A DNA stretch of 64,000 bases from Campylobacteraceae bacterium (GCA_900753405.1 CAADYZ010000015.1:62001-126000); one strand, 5' to 3'; shown: positions 16,220-25,198, counted from the first letter of the stretch. A program made the numbers and translations. The notes: a model not told the origin generated them from the letters alone.

Positions 16220-17000
16220 ATGCAAAATATTTTGTGGCAAAAAACTCTTGCGGCGATTGTCAGAAGGGGCGGGCTTCACGCGGTTGAGGAGATCGCGTGC
16301 GCGAATATCGACAATTTGGAGCATATGACGCACCAAAAAGAGGAGCTTTTGGCAAACACAAAGGCGTTTGTTGAGGGCAAAGAGGCAAACCACGCACTTC
16401 TTTGGGGCGAGATGGGTTGTGGGAAATCCACCCTTGTAAGAGCGGTTTTTTGCCATTTTGTAAAACAGCCAAATTCGAATTTGAGACTTGTGGAAATCTC
16501 GCGTAATGAATTAACAAATTTGTTTGAGATTTTGGAGGTTTTGCGCCAGCAAAGCAGTTTTCGCTTCATCCTCTTTTGCGATGATTTTAGCTTCGAGGCA
16601 AATTCAGTCATCATCTCCGAGCTAAAAAACCTCCTTGAAGGCAGCATCCAAGCTCCGCCTAGTAATGTCATTTTCTACGCGACAAGCAACCGCAAACACC
16701 TCGTTCGAAAGGAGTGGCGCGAGAGTCAAAACTTCTTGCAAGAGAGAGAAGACGGCAGGGAGATGCTGAGTTTGTCGGACAGATTTGGCTTGTGGATTAG
16801 CTTTTACGAGTTGCAAAACAGCGAGTATATCAAGCTTTGCGAAAGGCTTTGCGAAGTTGGTGAGCTGTGCGAGGAGAAGCGAGAGGATTTGAAAGCTCAG
16901 GCGTGTGCGTTTGCGCGGTTAAGAGGCGTGAGAAGCGGGCGTGTGGCGATGCAGTTTGCGCGGTTTTACAAGGCAAATGGTGGCGACTTTGAGTGCTAGT
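16220..17000 (+). CDS. DUF815 family P-loop ATPase
   Basis: 259 residues with a Walker A motif GEMGCGKST (63-71) and Walker B-like FILFCDDFSFE near residue 118, followed by a sensor region FYATSNRKHLV. This is the DUF815 group of AAA-like ATPases; their target is not established. GGAGAGTGG precedes the ATG. The codons for QPNSNLRLVEIS come from a dispersed palindrome. The coding end overlaps the glycosyltransferase start by about 23 bases. Confidence 0.85.
16470..16484. repeat. dispersed palindrome inside the DUF815 gene
   Basis: Perfect 14-base CAAATTCGAATTTG core preceded by C and followed by AGAC, encoding NSNL between the Walker A and B motifs. Confidence 0.9.
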
Positions 17001-17972
17001 TTTGCTACTGGGCGCCAGCCAAAAGTTAGCGTCATCGTCCCTGTGTATAACTGCGAGGCGAGTTTGACAAAGTGCCTTAACTCGCTCGTTTCACAAAGCT
17101 TAAAGGAGATTCAGATCGTCTGCGTTGATGATGCTAGCAGCGACAAAAGTGGCGAAGTTTTAGCCTCTTTTGCCAAAGAAGATGAGAGGATTTTGCTGCT
17201 CTCGCACGAGCAAAATCGCGGCGTGAGTGCTGCTAGAAACACTGCTTTGGCGTTTGCTCGGGGCGAAATTATAGCGTTTTGTGACGCGGACGACAGCCTT
17301 AGTTTAAACGCGTGTGAAGTTGTGGTAAAAAGTTTTGACGACTGGGCGGACATAGTCGTTTTTGGCGGAGAGGTTGAAGGAGAAGTCAGTCTTGCAAAAA
17401 GCGGTTTTCAAGGGTTTTTGAGGCGAATTTTTTACCGAAAAAAGCCAAGTTTTATGCAAAAAGCGTTGCAATGCGAGGACAAAACGCTTACTCAAATCAA
17501 CCTCAAAACGCTCTTTAACACGACAAGTTTGCTGCCGCTCATTGGCAACAAAGCCTTTAAGAGGGAGTTTTTGCAACGGCAAAATGCGCGCTTTGATGAG
17601 GAGTTAAGCGTTGGTGAAGATCTACTTTTTTTGACTCCGCTTTTTTTGCAAAGCCGCAAAACTGCCCTAAATTCACAAAAACTATACCGCTACAACTACC
17701 AGTCAAAAGAAATTCCGCAAGAGTTGAAGGCAAAAAACCACCTTTTGGTTGTTAAAAAACTTCACAACAACCTGCAAGAAGCCGCCAAGAGTGAGGCAGA
17801 GAGAGGCGAAGTTGCGAATTTTTACCTCTCTTACGCGGGCAAGGAGTTGTTAAAACCGAATTTGAAACATTTAGTGGCTGAATTTTTGCCGTTGTTTGAG
17901 AGTTTGGAGGTGCAAATCACCAAAACCAGCCGCAAAAAAATCCTCGCCAAACTTAGAGAGCTGAGTGCTTAA
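16977..17972 (+). CDS. glycosyltransferase family 2
   Basis: 331 residues. The GT-A nucleotide-sugar domain begins at VSVIVPVYNCEASL, with DDASSDKS at about 48-55 and the metal-binding DADDS near residue 106. GNKAFKREFLQ and the acidic ELSVGEDLLFL resemble the acceptor-binding region of Campylobacter surface-glycan transferases. Donor and acceptor cannot be named. The start at 16977 is an ATG overlapping the DUF815 gene; a frame 12 codons longer exists but lies deeper in that gene. Its stop and the comEC stop share the bases TTAA (17969-17972). Confidence 0.85.
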   Translation: MVATLSASFATGRQPKVSVIVPVYNCEASLTKCLNSLVSQSLKEIQIVCVDDASSDKSGEVLASFAKEDERILLLSHEQNRGVSAARNTALAFARGEIIAFCDADDSLSLNACEVVVKSFDDWADIVVFGGEVEGEVSLAKSGFQGFLRRIFYRKKPSFMQKALQCEDKTLTQINLKTLFNTTSLLPLIGNKAFKREFLQRQNARFDEELSVGEDLLFLTPLFLQSRKTALNSQKLYRYNYQSKEIPQELKAKNHLLVVKKLHNNLQEAAKSEAERGEVANFYLSYAGKELLKPNLKHLVAEFLPLFESLEVQITKTSRKKILAKLRELSA

Positions 17973-19225
17973 AGCAGGTTTAAGAAAAACACGCCAAGTC
18001 CCCACGCCGCCAAGCCTAAGCCGACTAATTTATATCTATAAGCGGCGACTAAAAGCAGGTTGAAGAGCACGAATTGGCTTAATGAGATGTGGATTTGTCC
18101 TTGTTCGGACGCGAGCGGGATGACGCGAAGCAAAAACTCGTCAAACAAACCGCCGCATCCAACAAGGTGCAAGGCGATGCTGAGTGGGTAGAAAAACGCA
18201 AAAAGGTAGCTGAGCGGGATGACAAAAAGTTGGAATAATGACGCTGAGTGAAAGAAGTAAAAAACAGGCACATTCATCGCGCTGTAAATGAAAACTTCAA
18301 AGCCCAAAATGTGCGCGGCGATCCGCCACGGGCGCTTTAAATCCTCCTTTTTGCCAAAGTAACGCGCGTAAAGTAGGATGAAATACACGCCTAAACACGA
18401 GAGGTAAAAGCCGATGGAAAACACAAGTTGTGGCATAAAAGCGACCGCGACTGCCACCGTGCAAAGCAAATTTCCGACTTCAAAGATGCGCAAACCGCGC
18501 GTTAAGAGCAAAAACGCAAAGACGCTCATTAGATATGAGCGCAAAAAACTCGGGGTAAAGTCGAGCAAAACAAGGTAGAATGTCAGAAATGCAAAGATTG
18601 CAAGCGAGATTTCAAGTGTGGAGTTTTTGTATGGGCGGCGTTCGTAAAACGGCTTTGTTAGTAGGCGGAAGATGAAAAACAAAATCGCAAAAATCAACCC
18701 TAAGTGGTAGCCACTGATGGCAACTAGGTGTCCGATCCCCCAATTCACCACATCTTGCCGCAGCTCCTTGCCAATGGGTGTGGCGAGGTATAACGCTGAA
18801 TACAGCTCGCCTAATTTTGGGCTTTCGTGTTGCGACTTTACGGCGCTGCTTAACAAGCCTGAAAGCGTTGGCGGAGCGTAAATTGGCGTTGGTTTGAAAC
18901 TTGGCGCGTAAAAACGCCTTTGTAGGTAGCTGGTGAAGGAGATTTTTTTAGTGACAATGCCGATGCGGACGGCGTTTGTGCGAATTTCTTCTTTGGTGGT
19001 TGTGTAGATTGTGAAGTCTTCGCTTTTTAGTTTTGCGACAAAATAAGTGCGGTTTTGCTTGTTGGTTTTGGGATAGCTTAGCTCGACTCTTGCTTCGATA
19101 AATTTAAAATTCTTCTCTTTAAAAGCCAAAAATTTGTAAAATTCATAACCAATATTCACACATAAGATCAAAATCGCAATGCAAAAAAAGAGCCAGATTT
19201 GTTTTTTTGAGGCAAATAACTCCAA
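17969..19225 (-). CDS. comEC: ComEC/Rec2-type DNA-uptake channel protein (short form)
   Basis: 418 residues with many membrane segments. The central competence domain contains GELYSALYLATPIGKELRQDVVNWGIGHLVAISGYHLGLI, the hallmark GHLxAISGxH of ComEC, and FLRSYLMSVFAFLLLTRGL. It lacks the C-terminal metallo-hydrolase domain of Bacillus ComEC, as Campylobacter versions do. The protein should carry single-stranded DNA across the inner membrane during natural transformation. The start is TTG at 19225, with GGAGTGCTGAG just before it; no ATG start fits better. Its presence is relevant to the uptake-sequence hypothesis for the dispersed palindrome. Confidence 0.88.
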   Translation of the reverse strand: MELFASKKQIWLFFCIAILILCVNIGYEFYKFLAFKEKNFKFIEARVELSYPKTNKQNRTYFVAKLKSEDFTIYTTTKEEIRTNAVRIGIVTKKISFTSYLQRRFYAPSFKPTPIYAPPTLSGLLSSAVKSQHESPKLGELYSALYLATPIGKELRQDVVNWGIGHLVAISGYHLGLIFAILFFIFRLLTKPFYERRPYKNSTLEISLAIFAFLTFYLVLLDFTPSFLRSYLMSVFAFLLLTRGLRIFEVGNLLCTVAVAVAFMPQLVFSIGFYLSCLGVYFILLYARYFGKKEDLKRPWRIAAHILGFEVFIYSAMNVPVFYFFHSASLFQLFVIPLSYLFAFFYPLSIALHLVGCGGLFDEFLLRVIPLASEQGQIHISLSQFVLFNLLLVAAYRYKLVGLGLAAWGLGVFFLNLL

Positions 19226-19375
19226 CTCAGCACTCCAATTAATGCTTAAATTAACGCAATGCCGTGCAATGCAGTAAAGAAAAACTAACGAGGCTTTGCG
19301 GGCTGTAAAGTAAAATGTTGATTTAGCTAGCTGTTACAAGGGCGTTTTCACAACCGCGGCAGTTTTGAAAAACGC

Positions 19376-19409
19376 AACTTGCAAAAACCAAATTTGATTT
19401 TCGCAAGTT
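19376..19409 (-). terminator. repeat-containing hairpin downstream of accA
   Basis: Arms AACTTGC and GCAAGTT, extended by A-run/T-run pairing, surround a palindrome variant (CCAAATTTGATTTT). It lies 11 bases past the accA stop; reading leftward the stem is followed by GCGTTTTTC. Confidence 0.55.
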
Positions 19410-19420
19410 AGAAAACCGCC

Positions 19421-20368
19421 CTACTTCGCCGCCTTTTCTTCAAAACGACCGATGCTAAGCAGTTTTTGCATTCGTCTGTCTAAAACCTCTTGTATGCTTA
19501 AAGTTTTTAATTCCTCTAAGTTTTGCAAAATGTAATCCCCAACAAGCTTGATAGTCGCCTCTGTGTCTCTGTGCGCGCCCATTTTCGGCTCTTCGATGAT
19601 GTCGTCTATGATGCCTTGTTTTTTGAGCTCAGAAGCGGTGATCTTCATCGCTTTCGTGGCAGTTTCGATCTTAGCTGGGTCTTTCCACAAAATCGCCGCG
19701 CAACCCTCAGGCGAGATGACTGAGTAGATCGAATTTGACAACATCGCAAGCTTGTCTGCAACGCTAATGGCAAGCGCGCCGCCGCTACCGCCCTCGCCTA
19801 TCACGATTGAGATGATGCGAGTTTTTAAAACCGCAAGTTCAAACAAATTTCGCGCGATCGCCTCGCTCTGTCCTCGCTCCTCTGCTCCAACTCCCGGGTA
19901 AGCCCCCGGAGTATCCACAAAAAAGATGATCGGAATTTCAAATTTCTCAGCCAATTTCGCAAAACGCAACGCCTTGCGGTAGCCTTCTGGGTTTGGCATA
20001 CCAAAATTTCGTTCGATTTTATTTTTAGTTCCGCGTCCCTTTTGCTCGCCGATCGCCATAACGCGCTCGCCACCCAAAGTGCCTATGAAAGCGACTATCG
20101 ACTGGTCGTCACTAAAATGTCTATCCCCGTGCAGCTCGTGTTTGTCTGGGATCAGCGCGTTGATGTAGTCAAGCGCGTAAAGCCTGTCAGGGTGTCTTGC
20201 GAGTGCGAGTCGTTGCATCTCATTTAAGTTAGCATAAACTTTGTTGATCTCTTTATTAAGGTTTTTTTGCAAGATTTCAACCGCAGCCTCGTCGCCTTTA
20301 ATTCTCGCATTTGCAATGCTGTCGTCAAGCTGTTTGATATTTTGTTCAAAATCCAAATAGGTCGCCAT
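19421..20368 (-). CDS. accA: acetyl-CoA carboxylase carboxyltransferase subunit alpha
   Basis: 315 residues, full length. AccA with AccD transfers the carboxyl group from biotin to acetyl-CoA to give malonyl-CoA, the first step of fatty acid synthesis. Visible are RHPDRLYALDYI, HGDRHFSDDQS, GxQKGRGTKNKIERNFGMPNPEGYRKALR, and VDTPGAYPGVGAEERGQSEAIARNL. AAGGA precedes the ATG. fabF and acpP lie just upstream on the same strand, 75 bases away, making a small fatty-acid cluster acpP-fabF-accA. Confidence 0.96.
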   Translation of the reverse strand: MATYLDFEQNIKQLDDSIANARIKGDEAAVEILQKNLNKEINKVYANLNEMQRLALARHPDRLYALDYINALIPDKHELHGDRHFSDDQSIVAFIGTLGGERVMAIGEQKGRGTKNKIERNFGMPNPEGYRKALRFAKLAEKFEIPIIFFVDTPGAYPGVGAEERGQSEAIARNLFELAVLKTRIISIVIGEGGSGGALAISVADKLAMLSNSIYSVISPEGCAAILWKDPAKIETATKAMKITASELKKQGIIDDIIEEPKMGAHRDTEATIKLVGDYILQNLEELKTLSIQEVLDRRMQKLLSIGRFEEKAAK

Positions 20369-20443
20369 TTTAGTCCTTGATATAAAACATACTACTTAAA
20401 ATCAAGCCTAATCAACCGCCAAATCAACCGCGATCAACCACGC

Positions 20444-21748
20444 TTAATCAAACCTCTTAAACACTACGCAGCCATTTGTCCCGCCAAAACCAAAAGAGTT
20501 GCTCATCGCAACATTAATCTTCTGTTTTCTTGCGGTGTTTGCCACATAGTCAAGGTCGCAGTCGGCGTCTTGCTGAGTGTAGTTGATTGTCGGTGGGATG
20601 ACGCCTTCGTTCATCGCCATTATGCTAATCACTGCTTCGATCGCCCCAGCTCCACCAAGACAATGCCCAATCTGTCCTTTAGTCGAGCTTACCGCTGGGA
20701 CCAAGTCGTCAAAAACTGCTTTGATCGCCGCTGTTTCGTTGCGGTCGTTTGCTGGCGTTGAAGTGCCGTGAGCGTTGATGTAGTCGATGGCGATGCCGTT
20801 TTCCTTGCAAATTTGTGCCAAATTCGAATTTGACAACTTGGCACAAAGCGAGTCGCACTCCTCGCCACGCATTCTAAGCGCCCACGCAATCGACATTTTA
20901 AGCGCCTTTTCCATCGCCATTTTCGGTCCGTCTAAATTCGGCATTGTAATGTGATATGCGTCTGCACTCTCGCCAAAACCGATCAACTCAGCGTAAATTT
21001 TCGCTCCTCTTGCTTTCGCGCTCTCTAAATCTTCAAGCACTAACGCACCCGCGCCCTCACCCATCACAAACCCGTCACGCCCAGCGTCAAACGGACGCGA
21101 AGCGCTTTGCGGGTCGTCATTACGCGTTGAGAGAGCTTTCATCGCCGCAAAACCGCCTATGCCGATCGGACAAATCGCACTCTCAGCTCCAACAACCACC
21201 ATCGCCTTCGCCTCACCAAGCATTATCGTCTTAGCCGCCTCGCAAATGGCGTGAGTCGAAGCCGCACAAGCCGTCACGCTCGCTAAATTCGGTCCTTTAA
21301 AGTTGTTTGCGATCGCCACCATCCCACTTAGCATATTCACAAGCGCAGAAGGGATGAAAAACGGCGAAACGCGCCTAGGACCCTTCTCTTTGCAAGTTAG
21401 CGAGTTTTTCTCGATCACTGGCAAACCGCCGATCCCCGCTCCCGAACTTACGCCAACTTCGCCAACTCCGTAAGCCCCAGCAACGCCCGACTCAGCAACC
21501 GCGTCATTTGCAGCCTTTAAGCCAAGCTGGATGAAGCGGTCGATCTTCTTAACCTCTTTACCATCAACAACGCTTGTTGGGTCGAAGTCTTTAATCTCAG
21601 CGGCTATTTGAACAGGAAACTCACTTGCGTCAAATGACTCGATTTTACTAACGCCGCAAACACCATCGCAAATATTTTTAAAAGCACTTGTCTTGTCAAG
21701 CCCAACCGCGTTGATCATCCCTAGTCCAGTTACGACAACCCTTTTCAC
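20444..21748 (-). CDS. fabF: 3-oxoacyl-[ACP] synthase II
   Basis: 434-residue condensing enzyme that elongates acyl-ACP with malonyl-ACP. Catalytic C161 in SVTACAASTHAI, and histidines in YINAHGTSTPAND and TKGQIGHCLGGAGAIEA. The family usually has about 405-415 residues; here an extra segment of about 30 residues between KALKM and IDYINAHG (near 288-320) includes LSNSNLA from a dispersed palindrome. Start is GTG at 21748 with AAAGGAGAG upstream. It lies downstream of acpP, from which it is separated by a terminator-like hairpin. Confidence 0.95.
   Translation of the reverse strand: MKRVVVTGLGMINAVGLDKTSAFKNICDGVCGVSKIESFDASEFPVQIAAEIKDFDPTSVVDGKEVKKIDRFIQLGLKAANDAVAESGVAGAYGVGEVGVSSGAGIGGLPVIEKNSLTCKEKGPRRVSPFFIPSALVNMLSGMVAIANNFKGPNLASVTACAASTHAICEAAKTIMLGEAKAMVVVGAESAICPIGIGGFAAMKALSTRNDDPQSASRPFDAGRDGFVMGEGAGALVLEDLESAKARGAKIYAELIGFGESADAYHITMPNLDGPKMAMEKALKMSIAWALRMRGEECDSLCAKLSNSNLAQICKENGIAIDYINAHGTSTPANDRNETAAIKAVFDDLVPAVSSTKGQIGHCLGGAGAIEAVISIMAMNEGVIPPTINYTQQDADCDLDYVANTARKQKINVAMSNSFGFGGTNGCVVFKRFD
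20818..20835. repeat. dispersed palindrome inside fabF
   Basis: CCAAATTCGAATTTGACA with perfect 14-base core, encoding SNSNLA in a segment absent from typical FabF. Confidence 0.93.
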
Positions 21749-21835
21749 GCCTCTCCTTTAAACTTCTAAATCTCAGTTTTACAAATTTTGCACTGCCAAA
21801 TGAAAAAATGTAAAAATCAAATTTGATTTTAGCAC

Positions 21836-21860
21836 TGCAAAACCCCGCCGAAACGGGGCT
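21836..21860 (-). terminator. intrinsic terminator or attenuator between acpP and fabF
   Basis: Leftward reading gives a CCCCG/CGGGG stem (21854-21858 with 21843-21847) followed by TTTTGC, starting 8 bases after the acpP stop. Such an arrangement lets acpP be expressed well above fabF. Confidence 0.6.
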
Positions 21861-21868
21861 AATGTTAG

Positions 21869-22099
21869 TTATTGTTTTGACTGAACATACTTAACAACAT
21901 CATCAACAGTAACGAATTTCTCAGCGTCACTGTCTGGAATCTCAACACCAAATTTCTCTTCTAACGCCATCACAAGCTCAACTGCGTCAAGCGAGTCTGC
22001 GCCTAGATCCTCGCGGATTCTGCTCTCTGGTTTTACCTCTTCTGCCGACCTGCTAAGCTGCTCAACGATCACTTCTCTAACATCTTCAAAAAGTGCCAT
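21869..22099 (-). CDS. acpP: acyl carrier protein
   Basis: 76 residues, acidic, with the phosphopantetheine attachment serine S36 in GADSLDAVELVMALE. It carries acyl chains for fatty acid synthesis and is normally one of the most abundant proteins. TAGGAGAG precedes the ATG. It is first in the acpP-fabF-accA run, and a hairpin directly downstream probably limits read-through. Confidence 0.97.
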   Translation of the reverse strand: MALFEDVREVIVEQLSRSAEEVKPESRIREDLGADSLDAVELVMALEEKFGVEIPDSDAEKFVTVDDVVKYVQSKQ

Positions 22100-22143
22100 A
22101 ATTCTCTCCTAATTGTAAAGTAAAAGTGGGGGAATGTTACTAA

Positions 22144-22167
22144 AATATAACTTAAATTCAAATTTAA
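22144..22167 (-). promoter_or_regulatory. candidate acpP promoter next to a palindrome variant
   Basis: On the minus strand TATATT (22149-22144) lies about 45 bases before the acpP ATG. Immediately upstream is CTTAAATTTGAATTTAAG, a near-palindrome related to the dispersed family. Confidence 0.35.
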
Positions 22168-22226
22168 GAAAGAAAAATCTAGCCAAATTCGGTTTTAACA
22201 ACCAAATTTGACTAGAAGTTTTGCAT

Positions 22227-23654
22227 CTAGCAAGAGAAGCTTGTTTTAAACTCAAATGGCGTAGGGCGGGCTTCGTAAGGCCAGACTTGCGTTTCAAATT
22301 TTAGGTGTTGGTAGGCTTTGATGAACTCATCTGTCATTACGCTTGCAAGGTAAGTTCTGTCTCGCAACATACTCTCCAACGCGCCTCTAAGCGTATGAGG
22401 AAGTTGTTCGATGCCTCTTTCGCGGATCTCGTCTAAGTGCAAGACAAACAAATCCTCGTCCATCGGACCGACTGGCTCGATGTGGTTTTTAATCCCGTCA
22501 AGCCCTGCTAGAAGCATCGCCGCAAAGGCAAGGTAAGGGCAAGCGGTGCTGTCTGGGAAGCGGAATTCTGCGCGCACGCTTTTCTCGCCGCTGCCGTATG
22601 GAATGCGGCAACTTGCGCTGCGGTTTTGGCTAGAATATGTCAAAATTGAAGGCGCTTCAAAGCCCGGGATGAGCCTTTTGTAGCTGTTTGTGCTGGCGTT
22701 TGTAAAGGCACAAAGGCTGCGAGCGTGTTTTAAAACGCCGCCGATATACCACCTTGCGGTGTCGCTAAGATTAGCGTAATTTCCCTCTTTGTAGAAAAGA
22801 TTCACGCCGTCTTTCCAGATCGACTGATGCACATGCATTCCGCTGCCGTTGTCGCCGTAAAGCGGTTTTGGCATAAAAGTTGCGGTTTTGCCGTTTAGGT
22901 GCGCGACCATTTTCACGACATATTTATAAATCTGAACATTATCCGCCGCCTCGACCAAGCGCCCAAACTTCACGCCGATCTCGCCTTGACCTTGCGCGAC
23001 TTCGTGGTGAGCGACAAAAACTTCTAAACCAACCTGCTCTAAAACACTGACCATCTCCGCGCGCAAATCAACCATCGAGTCGATCGGCTGGACTGGAAAG
23101 TAGCCGCCTTTTTTGCGCGGACGATGTCCTGAGTTGAAGCCGTCTTTGAACTTCGTGTAGTCATTCCACTCGCCCTCTTCGCTGTCGATGTGAAAGCTTG
23201 CGTGGTTTGACTCATCGCTAATTCGAACATCGTCAAAGACGAAAAATTCATTCTCTGGACCAAAGTAAGCCACATCGCCGATGCCGCTTTGTCTGAGGTG
23301 TTCGGCGGCTTTTTTGGCGATGCTGCGAGGACATTTTTCATACATCTGCCCTTTGTAAATGTCATAAACATCGCAAATGACAATCACCGTCACATCAGCC
23401 GTAAATGGGTCTAAAAACGCCGTCTCAACATCTGGCAAAAGCATCATATCCGACTTGTGGATCGGCTGCCAACCGTCAAAGCTGCTCGCGTCAAAGATGA
23501 TCCCTTTGAAGCTCTCCTCATTGATCGCTTTCATATTGTAGGTCATATGATGCCAAGTGCCTTTCATATCTGTAAATCTAAAATCTACAAATCTCACCTC
23601 ATTTGACTCGCAAAACTTGAAAAATTCACCGACTGAATTAACGAATTTTCCCAT
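22227..23654 (-). CDS. glnA: glutamine synthetase type I
   Basis: 475 residues; ATP-dependent synthesis of glutamine from glutamate and ammonium. Metal and substrate motifs include FVDFRFTDMKGTWHH near the start, FGPENEFFVFDDV, NGSGMHVHQSIWKDG, the glutamate-flap region, and NRSASCRIPYGS. The full type I length is present. AAAGGAGACGAG precedes the ATG. The adenylylation site region (TLRGALESML) differs from the enteric NLYDLP form, so regulation by adenylylation is uncertain. It diverges from mobB. Confidence 0.96.
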   Translation of the reverse strand: MGKFVNSVGEFFKFCESNEVRFVDFRFTDMKGTWHHMTYNMKAINEESFKGIIFDASSFDGWQPIHKSDMMLLPDVETAFLDPFTADVTVIVICDVYDIYKGQMYEKCPRSIAKKAAEHLRQSGIGDVAYFGPENEFFVFDDVRISDESNHASFHIDSEEGEWNDYTKFKDGFNSGHRPRKKGGYFPVQPIDSMVDLRAEMVSVLEQVGLEVFVAHHEVAQGQGEIGVKFGRLVEAADNVQIYKYVVKMVAHLNGKTATFMPKPLYGDNGSGMHVHQSIWKDGVNLFYKEGNYANLSDTARWYIGGVLKHARSLCAFTNASTNSYKRLIPGFEAPSILTYSSQNRSASCRIPYGSGEKSVRAEFRFPDSTACPYLAFAAMLLAGLDGIKNHIEPVGPMDEDLFVLHLDEIRERGIEQLPHTLRGALESMLRDRTYLASVMTDEFIKAYQHLKFETQVWPYEARPTPFEFKTSFSC

Positions 23655-23773
23655 CTCGTCTCCTTTGTTAGAATTAAAATTGCAAAATGGTATCCAACTT
23701 AAACTTAATTAAATATTATTTTAGCATTTTGGTAATGCCTTTTTTGAAATCTTCACTTTTAAGCAAAAGATAA

Positions 23774-23779
23774 TATAAT
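23774..23779 (+). promoter_or_regulatory. -10 box for mobB
   Basis: TATAAT in GATAATATAATGC, 27 bases before the mobB start and in the divergent glnA/mobB region. Confidence 0.45.
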
Positions 23780-23805
23780 GCAAAAACCGAATTTGAAGGG
23801 GTTTT

Positions 23806-24390
23806 ATGAGTGGTTTAAAAAGGTCGTTTTTGCGCCTCGCGGTGGCTTTTACAGGGCGCAGTGGCAGCGGCAAAACAACATTTGTCGCCAAGCTTGCAAA
23901 GGAGTTGATCGCACAAGGTTTTAAGGTGGTTTTAGTCAAACACGACCCCGCCGACAAAGCCGTTTTTGACACGAAAGGCAAGGATAGCTTCATCTACTCT
24001 TCGCTTGGAGCAGATGTTGCGGTTGTGAGCCCTACTCGAACGAGTATTTTCTTGCAAAGCGGACTTTTTGGCGGTTTTGAGCGTGACAAAATGAGGCACA
24101 AAAATGAGGATTTTCACGAAATTTGCGCCAAAACGCCAGCGCAGATGAGCGAGGATTTAGCTACGCTGGTGGCGCATTTTGGCGAGTTTGATTTTATGTT
24201 TGTTGAGGGGTTGAAGTTTTTGCCTCTGCCTAGAATTTGCATCGTCCGCGGCGAGCTTGACGCGCAATATTTAGAATTTGCAAACGCCGTTGTAAGCGAC
24301 ATTGCCGTTGAGTTTAGCGGCGAAAAGTTTGGCTTTGAGCAAACGCAGAGCGTGTTGGAGTGGGTCAAACAAAACGGCGCGAAACTCTAA
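23806..24390 (+). CDS. mobB: molybdopterin-guanine dinucleotide biosynthesis protein MobB-like
   Basis: 194 residues. A GTP-binding P-loop is at GRSGSGKTTFVAKLAKELI (about 17-36), followed by KHDPADKAVFDTKGKDS, the conserved KHdPhg.fDtkGKDS pattern of MobB, and VEGLKFLPLPRICIVR. MobB assists guanylation of the molybdenum cofactor for formate dehydrogenase, nitrate reductase and similar enzymes. AAGGGG precedes the ATG. It is a single gene here, convergent with tauE across a symmetrical hairpin. Confidence 0.88.
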   Translation: MSGLKRSFLRLAVAFTGRSGSGKTTFVAKLAKELIAQGFKVVLVKHDPADKAVFDTKGKDSFIYSSLGADVAVVSPTRTSIFLQSGLFGGFERDKMRHKNEDFHEICAKTPAQMSEDLATLVAHFGEFDFMFVEGLKFLPLPRICIVRGELDAQYLEFANAVVSDIAVEFSGEKFGFEQTQSVLEWVKQNGAKL

Positions 24391-24422
24391 ATTGTTAAAA
24401 TCAAATTTGATTTACGCAATTT
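24389..24422. terminator. bidirectional hairpin between mobB and tauE
   Basis: Outer arms AAATTG/CAATTT enclose a perfect 16-base palindrome AAATCAAATTTGATTT, a repeat-family variant. It overlaps the mobB stop and lies before the end of the convergent gene, so it may serve both. Confidence 0.5.
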
Positions 24423-24436
24423 GCCGTTTTACTCAA

Positions 24437-25198
24437 TTACTCAAACCAACCCCAAACTAGCTTTGCGATCGAGGCGATGACGACGCACAAAAAGAGTCGT
24501 CTGATGAAAGTGGCACCGTGGTGCAAAACGGCATTTGAGCCCAAAACTGCGCCAAAAACCTGCCCCAAACCCATCAGCCCGCCAACTAGCCAAACGACTT
24601 GCGAGTTTAACGCCCACACGGCAAACGAGGCGAAATTCGAAGCGAAATTTACCGCTTTTGTCGTGGCTGAGGCGTTTTTGAGCGTGTAGCCTTGAAAGAT
24701 GACAAGCGCAAAAATCCACAAACTTCCAGTCGCTGGTCCGAAAAATCCGTCATAAAAGCCCATCAAAAAGCCAAAAAATGTGTAAAAAACATTTGAGTTA
24801 AATTTTGCGACTTTTGCCTCGTCTCCCAACTTTGGCGAGAAAATGGTGTAGAAGAAGATCGCGATCAAAAGCGCGGGGATGATGTAATGCAAGACTTGCG
24901 GGCTTAGAAGCAAGATCGTCCAGGTCCCGCAAACGCTGCCGCTTGCTGCAAAAACCATTCCGAGCCAAACGGCTTTAAAGTCGATGAGTCCTTGCGAAGC
25001 GAAGCGGATGGCGGCTGTGCCGCTGCCAAAAATCGCGAGGAATTTGTTGGTCGCAAGTGCGGCGTGCGGCGGCATTCCGCAGGCGATTAGGCTCGGTAGC
25101 GTGAGCATCCCTCCGCCGCCGACAATCGCGTCAATGTAGCCTGCTAAAATCGAAACCGCAAACAAAATTAGGTAGTGGATTAAGTCTAAATTTTCCAT
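24437..25198 (-). CDS. TauE/SafE family permease (UPF0721)
   Basis: 253 residues, about eight membrane segments. The family signature GYIDAIVGGGGMLTLPSLIACGMPPHAALATNKF is at the N-terminus and is repeated in weaker form after residue 140 (GFYDGFFGPATGSLW). Members export sulfite, sulfoacetate or other organosulfur anions. An arylsulfate sulfotransferase gene lies upstream on the same strand, 43 bases away, so sulfur-compound export is a reasonable but unproven role. Confidence 0.85.
   Translation of the reverse strand: MENLDLIHYLILFAVSILAGYIDAIVGGGGMLTLPSLIACGMPPHAALATNKFLAIFGSGTAAIRFASQGLIDFKAVWLGMVFAASGSVCGTWTILLLSPQVLHYIIPALLIAIFFYTIFSPKLGDEAKVAKFNSNVFYTFFGFLMGFYDGFFGPATGSLWIFALVIFQGYTLKNASATTKAVNFASNFASFAVWALNSQVVWLVGGLMGLGQVFGAVLGSNAVLHHGATFIRRLFLCVVIASIAKLVWGWFE

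Noticed and set aside
22109..22297. Minus-strand frame of 62 codons between glnA and acpP
   Set aside because: Half of it overlaps the glnA end in another frame and the peptide carries repeat-derived low-complexity sequence; no ribosome site.
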